Under the pieces are notes generated by a model. It did not search any database. It was not told where the DNA came from and was given only the letters and a program-made list of their open reading frames with translations. Shown piece after piece: positions 5,022 to 11,859 of a DNA stretch of 11,859 bases. Each line of letters opens with the position of its first letter. Position 1 is the first letter of the stretch. This DNA is from Sutterella sp. (lineage in GTDB: Bacteria; Pseudomonadota; Gammaproteobacteria; Burkholderiales; Burkholderiaceae_F). The DNA is taken from contig DYCH01000028.1 in the NCBI GenBank assembly GCA_019418235.1, forward strand, positions 31,540 to 43,398, in the 5' to 3' direction. The position numbers were made by a program, and so were the translations under genes.

Positions 5022-6716
5022 TTACTCATTGCGGGCACGCTGAACTCGCATTAAAGCCACACTGATATTGAGCATGTTTTTCGCAATTTCATTGCGTAAA
5101 TCCATGCAAACAACGTTATCCATCACAACGCCTTCGTTCGTTTTAAAGAAGTCTCGATCACCATCATTGGAAATTAACACCAAAATTTGAACAAACGGAT
5201 TGATCATGCGAACCTCATCAACAATTCTTCTTTCCTTCAATGCGTCACGAACCGTCACAATGACCAAGTCGGCCGAGGCGATCTGCGCCTGCTCAAGCAC
5301 TGACGTTTGCGTTGCGTCACCCAACACAAAGTGACGCATCTCCTCAGTGGAGGTCAAACGATTAATGTTTTGTTCAACAACGAAGGTGGGGTAGCCTTTA
5401 TCCATCATAGCTTCATAGATCGACTTCCCCATCACATTAAAACCAATAATAACCACCTGCCCTTTGGGTTTTGATGAGTTGCCTGTACGGTGAATTCCCC
5501 AAACCACAGGGTTGGGCAACGGACGAGGCGGAGAAATTTTCTTCATGAGTGGCTCAATTAAGCGGAAAAAGAGCGGATTTAAAGCAATACTTACAATGGC
5601 ACCGGCCAAGATGAGAGTCATCAGATCTTGAGGCATGAAATTTAACTCAACAGCCAAGGCCGACAAAATAAATGAGAATTCTCCCACTTGAGCTAAACCG
5701 GCACCGATTGTGAGGGCATAACGCCAATTGCACCCCAACAGACGAACAATGCCGACACTGGCTAAACCATTACCCACCAAAATGACAATGACAACGCAGA
5801 GCACTTCAAAAGGTCGCTCAATAAGAATGCTGGGATTAAACAGCATTCCAACGCCCAAGAAAAAGATGACAGAAAAGGCATCTTGTAGTGGCAACGTATC
5901 TTGAGCTGCACGGTGAGCGTATTCACTTTCACGCATCATCATGCCGGCAAAAAAGGCACCTAAAGCAAACGATACTTTGAAGATTTCGGTTGCACCATAG
6001 GCAATGCAAATAGCGATCGCAACAACACAAAGCGTGAAAATTTCACGAGAACCCGTTTTAGCCGCCTTGAGTAATAACCAAGGCAAAACACGACGACCAA
6101 TAACCACCATCGTGGCAATAAAGCCAACAATCAGCATGGCGGTTTGAGCTAGAGCAGAGGCTATGTCATGAAAACTCATGGAGTCTGCTCCTCGCAAATT
6201 AGCGAGCGTGGGCAACAGCACCAAAAGCAAAACCGAAACCATGTCTTCAACCACAAGCCACCCCACGGCCACTTGACCTTCACCCGACTCCAAGGCGCCG
6301 TGCGTTTGCAAAGCCTTGACCATCACCACCGTTGAGGCACAAGACAAACATAGCCCCAAAATGAACGATGCCATCAACGACCAACCTGACATCACACCAA
6401 AGGTCATCCCCAAACAGGTGGTCACTGTCATTTGAAGTAGTGCGCCAGGAACCGCAATAGCTTTGACACGCAAAAGATCTCGGATGGAAAAACTCAGACC
6501 GACGCCAAACATCAAAAGCGTCACACCGATTTCAGAAAGTTGACCGGCAAGATTGACATCCCCGACAAAACCAGGGGTGGTTGGAGCGATGCAGACACCG
6601 GCTAACAAATAACCGACCAATGCCGGGACTCTGAATTTATTCGCGACATACCCCAACAAAAAAGCTAAACCAAAGCCCCAAGCCAACGTCGCAAAAAGAG
6701 AAATATTTTCGGTCAC
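5022..6716 (-). CDS. ybaL: YbaL/Kef-type CPA2 cation:proton antiporter with RCK domain, copy 1
   Basis: This is an inner-membrane monovalent cation (probably K+):proton antiporter of the CPA2 family, close in layout to E. coli YbaL (558 residues). The 564 residues hold about twelve membrane segments (5-395), including VGYLLAGVCIAPTTPGFVGD, the LSCASTVV crossover, the acidic pair in GWLVVED (Glu157, Asp158) and FALGAFFAGMMMRESEYAHR. A TrkA-N/RCK nucleotide-binding domain follows (about 419-545). Its Rossmann loop reads GFNVMG (425-430), with Asn at the second glycine of GxGxxG; the acidic residue after strand 2 is kept (VVEQN), which favours NAD(H). The start is a GTG at 6716, aligned with the paralog's start, with only a weak GGA site nine bases upstream. 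A long hairpin lies directly upstream. Substrate and control by glutathione are not shown by the sequence. Confidence 0.92.
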   Translation of the reverse strand: MTENISLFATLAWGFGLAFLLGYVANKFRVPALVGYLLAGVCIAPTTPGFVGDVNLAGQLSEIGVTLLMFGVGLSFSIRDLLRVKAIAVPGALLQMTVTTCLGMTFGVMSGWSLMASFILGLCLSCASTVVMVKALQTHGALESGEGQVAVGWLVVEDMVSVLLLVLLPTLANLRGADSMSFHDIASALAQTAMLIVGFIATMVVIGRRVLPWLLLKAAKTGSREIFTLCVVAIAICIAYGATEIFKVSFALGAFFAGMMMRESEYAHRAAQDTLPLQDAFSVIFFLGVGMLFNPSILIERPFEVLCVVIVILVGNGLASVGIVRLLGCNWRYALTIGAGLAQVGEFSFILSALAVELNFMPQDLMTLILAGAIVSIALNPLFFRLIEPLMKKISPPRPLPNPVVWGIHRTGNSSKPKGQVVIIGFNVMGKSIYEAMMDKGYPTFVVEQNINRLTSTEEMRHFVLGDATQTSVLEQAQIASADLVIVTVRDALKERRIVDEVRMINPFVQILVLISNDGDRDFFKTNEGVVMDNVVCMDLRNEIAKNMLNISVALMRVQRARNE

Positions 6717-6728
6717 AACAAATAATCC

Positions 6729-6784
6729 AATCGCAGGTCGGGTGCTCCGAACCTGCGATTATGTAGTTCCAAACACACTTGGAA
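6729..6784. other. Two adjacent hairpins between the antiporter genes
   Basis: AATCGCAGG-TCGG and CCGA-ACCTGCGATT (6729-6760) form a stem of about 13 bp with one bulge and a 5-base loop. A second, 6-bp inverted repeat TTCCAA/TTGGAA lies at 6767-6784. On the minus strand the large stem is followed by GGATTATTTGTT, too poor in U to be a strong terminator. It ends one base from the weak ribosome site of the downstream antiporter gene. It could attenuate transcription, stabilise the upstream message or hinder initiation. Confidence 0.6.
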
Positions 6785-6791
6785 ACTTAAA

Positions 6792-8468
6792 TTAACTGCG
6801 TCGGTAGAAACCGATGGAGTAATTCAAAAGGTTCTTTGCCAATTCTTTTCGAGAATCCAAGAAAAGAACATTCGGTAAAAGCGTACCGTCGGCTTGCTTA
6901 AAGAAGTCACGGTCGCCGTCCTTGGTCACCAACGCCAAGATCCGGACATCCGGATTTAAAGCACGCGTTTCATCGGCAATCTTACGCTCCATCAACGCAT
7001 CTTGAATCGTCAAAACCACCAAACTTGCTTCACCCACCATGGCTTGTTCCAAAATGGACGGACGAGAAGCATCCCCCAACACAAAGTTGTGCTTTAACTC
7101 TTCTTCGGTAATGCGATTGACGTTTTGTTCAATCACTTTACAAGGGATATTGCGGTCAGCCAAAGATTCATAAATATCGCGTCCCATCAAATTGGCGCCC
7201 ACGATCACAATGGGGCCACGTTTTTGGGTTTGATGAGAGTTAGAGTGCCAAACCATCGGATCCGGCAACGGCTTTTCGGGCGCGATAATATTGAGCACCG
7301 GCTTAATCAACTTAAAGATCAAAGGATTTAAAGCAATACTAAAAATGGCACCGGCCAAAATAAGTGTCATCCCTTCTTGTGGCAAAAAGCCCAAAGAAAC
7401 GCCTAAACCGCCCAAAATAAAACTAAATTCCCCGACCTGTGACAAGCTTGCACCAATCGTTAAAGCGTAACGCCAGTTGTATCCCAAAACGCGCACGATG
7501 GCGATACTGACAGCGGCCTTACCCACGATAATAATGCCCAACACGGCCAACACTCGTAACGGTTCACGAACGAGAATCGTCGGATCGAAAAGCATCCCCA
7601 CACCAAGGAAGAAGATCACGGAGAAGGCGTCTTGGAGCGGTAAGGTATCTTGAGCAGCTCGGTGAGCATATTCACTTTCTCGCATCATCATGCCGGCAAA
7701 GAAAGCACCCAAGGCGAAAGACACTTTAAAGATTTCGGTGGATGCATAAGCCACGCCGATGGCAATAGCAATCACACATAAAGTAAAAATTTCACGCGAA
7801 CCGGTTTGAACGGCTTGCATCAAAGCCCAAGGCAAAATCCGACGACCAACAAGCATCATGGTGGCCATGAAGCCAACAATCAACACACCCGTTTCCAAAA
7901 GCGTCCAAAGGAAAGCAGAATCGACGGTACCAATGGAACCGTCTTTAACCACGCCAGCCAATGATGGCAACAACACCAAAAGCAAAACCGTTGCTAAGTC
8001 TTCAACAACCAACCAGCCGACAGCAACTTGACCTTCACCCGACTCCAATGCACCAAAGCCTTGCAAGGCACGAATCAACACCACCGTGGAGGCACACGAG
8101 AGGCTCAAGCCAAGAATAAATGAGGCTAAAAGAGTCCAACCCCAGTAGTAAGCCAAAGCCGTCCCTAAAACAGTAGCAGCTGCCATTTGCAATACGGCAC
8201 CGGGGATAGCGACGGCTTTAACCCTTAAAAGTTCACGAACAGAAAAGTGCAGACCGACGCCAAACATCAAAAGCGTCACCCCTAATTCGGACAACTGGCT
8301 GGCTAATGCAACATCCCCCACAAAACCTGGGGTGGTCGGCGCGATACAAACACCGGCTAACAAATAGCCTACCAATGCAGGTATACGCAAGCGGCTTGCC
8401 ACAAAGCCAAAAAATAAGGCTAAACACAGCCCCCAAGCCAACGTTGCAATCAGAGTAAATTCATGCAC
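6792..8468 (-). CDS. ybaL: YbaL/Kef-type CPA2 cation:proton antiporter with RCK domain, copy 2
   Basis: This is the second antiporter, 558 residues, a clear paralog of the 5022-6716 product. The two share whole identical stretches, such as the one from FALGAFFAGM through DAFSVIFFLGVGMLF. The membrane domain carries VGYLLAGVCIAPTTPGFVGD, LSCASTVV and GWLVVED (Glu156, Asp157). The RCK/TrkA-N domain begins at about 418 with VIVGANLMG. Its loop, GANLMG (424-429), again has Asn in place of the second glycine, followed by VIEQN. The start is a GTG at 8468: the preceding in-frame codon but one is TAG, and the next Met is deep in the membrane domain. No convincing ribosome site precedes it. It has its own promoter, carrying a palindrome over the -10 box, and reads toward copy 1 75 bp downstream. 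Confidence 0.93.
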   Translation of the reverse strand: MHEFTLIATLAWGLCLALFFGFVASRLRIPALVGYLLAGVCIAPTTPGFVGDVALASQLSELGVTLLMFGVGLHFSVRELLRVKAVAIPGAVLQMAAATVLGTALAYYWGWTLLASFILGLSLSCASTVVLIRALQGFGALESGEGQVAVGWLVVEDLATVLLLVLLPSLAGVVKDGSIGTVDSAFLWTLLETGVLIVGFMATMMLVGRRILPWALMQAVQTGSREIFTLCVIAIAIGVAYASTEIFKVSFALGAFFAGMMMRESEYAHRAAQDTLPLQDAFSVIFFLGVGMLFDPTILVREPLRVLAVLGIIIVGKAAVSIAIVRVLGYNWRYALTIGASLSQVGEFSFILGGLGVSLGFLPQEGMTLILAGAIFSIALNPLIFKLIKPVLNIIAPEKPLPDPMVWHSNSHQTQKRGPIVIVGANLMGRDIYESLADRNIPCKVIEQNVNRITEEELKHNFVLGDASRPSILEQAMVGEASLVVLTIQDALMERKIADETRALNPDVRILALVTKDGDRDFFKQADGTLLPNVLFLDSRKELAKNLLNYSIGFYRRS

Positions 8469-8501
8469 GATCTAAAACTTTTTCAAATTAAATGAGAACA
8501 A

Positions 8502-8517
8502 CCCCTAAGTATAGGGG
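8502..8517. promoter_or_regulatory. Palindrome over the antiporter -10 box (candidate operator)
   Basis: CCCCTA (8502-8507) and TAGGGG (8512-8517) form a perfect inverted repeat with a 4-bp centre. The centre and the inner bases are the -10 box of the antiporter promoter. Such a site could bind a dimeric repressor; no regulator is identified. Confidence 0.4.
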
Positions 8518-8536
8518 AAACCGTATGTTTTTTGAA
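8508..8536 (-). promoter_or_regulatory. Putative promoter of the antiporter genes
   Basis: On the minus strand, TTCAAA (8531-8536) and TATACT (8508-8513) are exactly 17 bp apart; TATACT matches five of six -10 bases and TTCAAA four of six -35 bases. Initiation near 8501 gives a leader of about 32 nt. The promoter lies just beyond the ppsA terminator. Confidence 0.6.
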
Positions 8537-8547
8537 CAAATGCACAG

Positions 8548-8589
8548 AAAAAAAGCGCCTAATTTCTGATCTAGAAACTAAGCGCTTTT
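8548..8589 (-). terminator. Strong intrinsic terminator of ppsA
   Basis: On the minus strand, AAAAGCGC...GCGCTTTT closes a stem of about 17 bp (two G-U pairs) with loop AGATC, followed by a run of seven Ts (8548-8554). It starts 43 bp after the ppsA stop codon and insulates the antiporter genes from ppsA. Confidence 0.9.
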
Positions 8590-8591
8590 GC

Positions 8592-8616
8592 GAGCTCCGA
8601 GGAGTCAACGGAGCTC
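8592..8616. other. GC-rich hairpin before the ppsA terminator
   Basis: GAGCTCCG (8592-8599) and CGGAGCTC (8609-8616) form a perfect 8-bp stem with a 9-base loop. It lies between the ppsA stop codon and the terminator and has no T-run of its own. It may protect the 3' end of the message from exonucleases. Confidence 0.6.
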
Positions 8617-8631
8617 AGAACTTCTGCGTGA

Positions 8632-11007
8632 TTACTTCGTAGCCAAACGACGCCACGTGTCAACCACCGTATCCGGGTTCAAGGAGATAGATTCAATACC
8701 TTCATCCATCAACCATTGAGCCAAGTCTTCATGGTCGGACGGGCCTTGACCGCAAATACCCACGTACTTACCGCGAGCACGGCAGGCGCGGATGGCCATG
8801 GACAACATCACCTTAACGGCTTCGTTGCGTTCGTCGAAGCTGGCAGCCACGAGACCGGAGTCACGGTCCAAGCCCAACGTCAATTGCGTCATGTCGTTGG
8901 AACCGATGGAGAAGCCATCGAAGTAGTCCAAGAACTTATCAGCCAAAACGGCGTTAGACGGGATTTCGCACATCATGTTGAGGCGCAAACCGTTTTCACC
9001 GCGCTTCAAACCGTTGCGTTCCATGATTTCGACCGTTTGACGAGCTTCTTCAACCGTACGAACAAACGGAACCATCAATTCAACGTTGGTCAAGCCCATC
9101 GTGTCACGAACGAACTTCATGGCACGGCATTCCATACGGAAGCATTCAGCAAACGTGTTAGCGATGTAGCGAGAAGCACCGCGGAAGCCCAACATGGGGT
9201 TTTCTTCATCGGGTTCATAGCGATCGCCACCGATCAACTTACGGTATTCGTTGCTCTTGAAGTCAGACAAGCGAACGATCACCTTCTTGGGCCAGAAAGC
9301 AGCGGCAATCGTAGCAACGCCTTCAGCGATCTTGCTTTCGAAGAAGTCGACCGGGCTCTTGTAGCCTGCGCTCAAACGTTCAACTGCGTCACGCAATTCA
9401 CCGTCAACGTTCGGGTAGTCCAAAACAACCTTCGGGTGGATACCGATGTTGTTATTGATGATGAATTCAAGGCGAGCCAAACCCACACCCTTATTCGGGA
9501 TGGATTGGAATTCGAAGGCCAATTGCGGGTTACCCACATTCATCATGATCTTCACCGGGATTTCCGGCAAAGCACCACGCTTGACTTCTTCGATTTGAAC
9601 TTCTTGACGACCTTCGTAGATCTTACCCGTATCGCCTTCAGCGCAAGAAACCGTCACCACTTGACCTTCTTGAACGCTTTCGGTTGCATCACCGCAGCCG
9701 ACAACAGCCGGAATACCCAATTCACGAGCAATAATAGCGGCGTGGCACGTACGACCACCACGGTTCGTAACGATAGCGCTGGCGCGCTTCATCACCGGTT
9801 CCCAGTTCGGGTCGGTCATGTCCGTCACAAGCACGTCACCGGCTTGAACGCGATCCATTTCGCTAGCGTCTTGAACGATACGGACTTCACCGATACCGAT
9901 CTTTTGACCAATAGCACGACCTTCAGCCAACACCTTACCCTTGCTCTTTAACAAGAAGCGTTGTTGAACGTCAGAGGTGTTTTGACGGCTCTTAACCGTT
10001 TCGGGACGAGCTTGCAAAATGTAGATCTTGCCGTCGATACCGTCCTTACCCCATTCGATATCCATCGGACGACCGTAGTGCTTTTCAATGATCGTAGCGA
10101 ACTTGGCCAATTCGATGACGTCTTCATCGGTAATAGCAAATTGACGACGATCTTCGTCACGAACGTCAACCGTACGGACGGAGCGGCCGGCCTTAGCACC
10201 TTCCGGATCAAATTCCATCTTGATCAACTTGCTGCCCAACGTGCGACGAATGATCGGGAAGTTACCGGCTTCGAGCATGGGCTTATGAACATAGAATTCG
10301 TCAGGGTTAACAGCACCTTGAACAACCGTTTCGCCCAAACCATAGCTGGCCGTAACGAAGACGACTTGATCAAAACCGCTTTCCGTATCGAGCGTGAACA
10401 TCACACCGGCGGCACCGCGGTCAGAACGGCACATACGTTGAACACCGGCAGACAAAGCCACTTCAGAGTGCGTAAAGCCCTTGTGAACGCGATAGCTGAT
10501 AGCGCGGTCGTTGTACAAGGAAGCAAACACTTCACGCATACGAGCCAACACTTGATCAATACCGACAACGTTCAAGAACGTTTCTTGTTGACCGGCAAAG
10601 GAGGCATCGGGCAAGTCTTCTGCGGTAGCAGAGGAACGAACGGCAACACTGATTTCTTCTTGGCCTTCTTTCAACCATTCATAGAATTCGCGAATTTCAG
10701 CTTCGAGCGCAGCAGGGAAGGGAGCATCTTCAATCATTTGACGGATTTCGGCACCGGCCTTGGCCAAAGCCTTAACATCGTCAACATTGAGATCCTTCAA
10801 ACGTTCATTGATGCGTTCTTCGAGATTGTTTTCAGATAAGAACAAGCGAAACGCTTCTGCAGTCGTGGCAAAACCGTCCGGCACACGAATCCCGGCGCTC
10901 GTTAATTGGCTAAGCAATTCGCCCAAAGAGGCGTTCTTACCGCCAACGCGATCGACGTCGGTCATACGCAGCTGGCTAAACGGATATACAAAACGACCTT
11001 GCGGCAT
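8632..11007 (-). CDS. ppsA: Phosphoenolpyruvate synthase
   Basis: PpsA converts pyruvate, ATP and water to phosphoenolpyruvate, AMP and phosphate, feeding gluconeogenesis in the cytosol. The 791 residues match the usual size (E. coli 792). The ATP-grasp domain begins at VGGKNASLGE and includes VRSSATAEDLPDASFAGQQE. The swivelling phosphohistidine domain has TNRGGRTCHAAIIARELG with catalytic His422 and Thr420, the residue type phosphorylated by PpsR. The C-terminal pyruvate/PEP barrel carries GSNDMTQLTLGLDRDSG and GICGQGPSDHED (Cys752). The reading frame is open up to 11175, but the ATG at 11007 gives the family's normal start (MPQGRFVYPFSQLRMTDVD) and follows GGGGGAAG. The longer version would run through the promoter region and into divergent ppsR. 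All catalytic residues I can place are present. Confidence 0.97.
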   Translation of the reverse strand: MPQGRFVYPFSQLRMTDVDRVGGKNASLGELLSQLTSAGIRVPDGFATTAEAFRLFLSENNLEERINERLKDLNVDDVKALAKAGAEIRQMIEDAPFPAALEAEIREFYEWLKEGQEEISVAVRSSATAEDLPDASFAGQQETFLNVVGIDQVLARMREVFASLYNDRAISYRVHKGFTHSEVALSAGVQRMCRSDRGAAGVMFTLDTESGFDQVVFVTASYGLGETVVQGAVNPDEFYVHKPMLEAGNFPIIRRTLGSKLIKMEFDPEGAKAGRSVRTVDVRDEDRRQFAITDEDVIELAKFATIIEKHYGRPMDIEWGKDGIDGKIYILQARPETVKSRQNTSDVQQRFLLKSKGKVLAEGRAIGQKIGIGEVRIVQDASEMDRVQAGDVLVTDMTDPNWEPVMKRASAIVTNRGGRTCHAAIIARELGIPAVVGCGDATESVQEGQVVTVSCAEGDTGKIYEGRQEVQIEEVKRGALPEIPVKIMMNVGNPQLAFEFQSIPNKGVGLARLEFIINNNIGIHPKVVLDYPNVDGELRDAVERLSAGYKSPVDFFESKIAEGVATIAAAFWPKKVIVRLSDFKSNEYRKLIGGDRYEPDEENPMLGFRGASRYIANTFAECFRMECRAMKFVRDTMGLTNVELMVPFVRTVEEARQTVEIMERNGLKRGENGLRLNMMCEIPSNAVLADKFLDYFDGFSIGSNDMTQLTLGLDRDSGLVAASFDERNEAVKVMLSMAIRACRARGKYVGICGQGPSDHEDLAQWLMDEGIESISLNPDTVVDTWRRLATK

Positions 11008-11048
11008 TTTCTTCCCCCAAAAGAAAGATGGATTGTTAGAATAATGGA

Positions 11049-11076
11049 ATTGTAGCGACAACCGAAACATTTCGGG
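11049..11076 (-). promoter_or_regulatory. Putative ppsA promoter, weak -35
   Basis: On the minus strand, TACAAT (11049-11054) matches five of six -10 bases. The place of the -35 box (about 11071-11076) reads CCCGAA, a poor match. A palindrome (11062-11075) occupies the -35 region, so activator dependence is plausible. Initiation near 11042 gives a leader of about 34 nt. Confidence 0.4.
11062..11075. promoter_or_regulatory. Palindrome in the ppsA-ppsR divergent region
   Basis: CCGAAACATTTCGG is a perfect 6-2-6 inverted repeat in the 91-bp gap between the two divergent genes. The 2-base centre makes an RNA hairpin unlikely and a protein-binding site more likely. GAAA-N2-TTTC resembles sites of LacI-family regulators; in E. 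coli the LacI-family protein Cra activates ppsA. Which protein binds here is not known. Confidence 0.45.
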
Positions 11077-11098
11077 TAATTTTTTGGTACAAGGACAA

Positions 11099-11859
11099 AT
11101 GTTTAATACCATTTCATCCCCTAAGTCCACTCCCAAAAGTGGCAAACGTTCTGTTTTTATCGTTTCTGACGCCACGGCTATTACGGCTGAAACATTGGCT
11201 CACTCGGTCTTGACGCAGTTCTCTGACCTCGAGTACGACCAAGTTCGCATGCCTTTTATCGATACACCCGATAAAGCCATTTCCGCAGCAAACAAAATTA
11301 ACGAAACTTACATCTCCACGGGTGTTCGTCCTTTAGTGTTCTCCACCTTTGTGGATGTCAATATTCACAAAACCTTTACTGAACACTGCCAAGGTTTCCG
11401 TATTGAGTTCTTCCGTAGCTTTATTAAGGAAATCGAGCAAGAAACGGGGCACAAGAGCGCTCACTCCATGGGCCGAAGCCACGTGATTGCTGACGAAGAA
11501 CGCTATAACCGTCGTATCGAAGCCATCAACTACACGTTGGCTCACGATGACGGTCAAATGAACAAGGGCTTGAATGAAGCTGACGTGATTTTGGTGGGTG
11601 TGAGCCGCTCCGGTAAAACGCCGACGAGCTTGTTCTTAGCCATGCAATTCGGCGTGAAGTGTGCCAACTATCCGTTAATTCCTGAAGACTTTGAACGTGG
11701 CGAATTGCCTGAAGTGCTTCAAGGCATGCGCGACAAACTTTTCGGTTTATCGATTGCTCCGGAGCGTTTGTCTCAAATTCGCAACGAGCGTCGACCGGGC
11801 AGCCGTTACGCTTCGATTGAAAACTGCCGCAACGAAATTCAATCTGCTGAGGATATGAT
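11099..11859 (+). CDS. ppsR: PEP synthase regulatory protein (kinase/pyrophosphorylase), 3' end cut
   Basis: PpsR (DUF299 family) inactivates PEP synthase by ADP-dependent phosphorylation of the threonine next to the catalytic histidine, and reactivates it by phosphate-dependent removal. The first 253 residues are in the window, and about 20 more are expected beyond the right edge. Family landmarks are VFIVSDATAITAETLAHSV, GVRPLVFST, EAINYTLAHDDG and the P-loop GVSRSGKT (167-174), followed by PTSLFLAMQFG, ANYPLIPED, KLFGLSIAPERL and GSRYAS. The N-terminus has about 16 basic and polar residues before the conserved core. The ATG at 11099 has AAGGA upstream with rather short spacing (3 nt); the next in-frame ATG would cut off the nucleotide-binding start. 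It is divergent from its target ppsA, the usual pairing. Confidence 0.95.
   Translation, partial: MFNTISSPKSTPKSGKRSVFIVSDATAITAETLAHSVLTQFSDLEYDQVRMPFIDTPDKAISAANKINETYISTGVRPLVFSTFVDVNIHKTFTEHCQGFRIEFFRSFIKEIEQETGHKSAHSMGRSHVIADEERYNRRIEAINYTLAHDDGQMNKGLNEADVILVGVSRSGKTPTSLFLAMQFGVKCANYPLIPEDFERGELPEVLQGMRDKLFGLSIAPERLSQIRNERRPGSRYASIENCRNEIQSAEDM

Noticed and set aside
8716..9951. Plus-strand open frame of 411 codons opposite ppsA
   Set aside because: It lies entirely antisense to the conserved ppsA gene. Its translation has no recognisable domain, and such frames arise from codon bias on the coding strand.
9961..10839. Plus-strand open frame of 292 codons opposite ppsA
   Set aside because: Same case: antisense to conserved catalytic regions of ppsA, low-complexity composition, no ribosome site.
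11008..11175. Longer ppsA start adding 56 residues
   Set aside because: The extension has no family counterpart, would cross the ppsA promoter and overlap ppsR; the ATG at 11007 gives the normal N-terminus.

Overview
The window looks like chromosomal core sequence of a moderate-GC betaproteobacterium. The smpB / rnfH / guaB neighbourhood, the divergent ppsA-ppsR pair and the YbaL-type antiporters fit Burkholderiales. The moderate GC and overall protein style suggest the Sutterellaceae (Sutterella/Parasutterella type). That placement is an inference from protein similarity recalled by eye, not a database result. I see no tRNA, rRNA, CRISPR array, transposase or prophage gene, and no sign of recent transfer.

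Layout from left to right. (1) Bases 1-1399 hold the 5' end of guaB (minus), rnfH (minus) and, divergently, smpB (plus), which ends in a strong hairpin terminator. (2) Bases 1413-3433 hold four tightly packed minus-strand genes for small acidic, probably all-helical proteins. They share sequence landmarks and appear to be tandem paralogs of a family I do not recognise. They have their own promoter, nested in the terminator of the gene upstream. (3) Bases 3533-4960 hold an NfeD-like membrane protein gene followed by a stomatin/QmcA-like SPFH gene (minus). (4) Bases 5022-8468 hold two tandem paralogous YbaL/Kef-type (CPA2) cation:proton antiporters with C-terminal RCK/TrkA-N domains (minus). (5) Bases 8632-11007 hold phosphoenolpyruvate synthase ppsA (minus), with a strong terminator. 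Its regulator ppsR starts divergently at 11099 and runs off the right edge.

How the genes work together. PpsR is the bifunctional kinase/phosphorylase that switches PpsA off and on, and the 91-bp gap between the two genes holds a palindrome that could be the shared control site. The two antiporters and the NfeD/QmcA pair lie on one strand with no clear terminator between them, so they may form one envelope-related transcription unit. SmpB acts in trans-translation and GuaB in GMP synthesis; both are housekeeping. The four-paralog cluster is the part of the window that known families do not explain.
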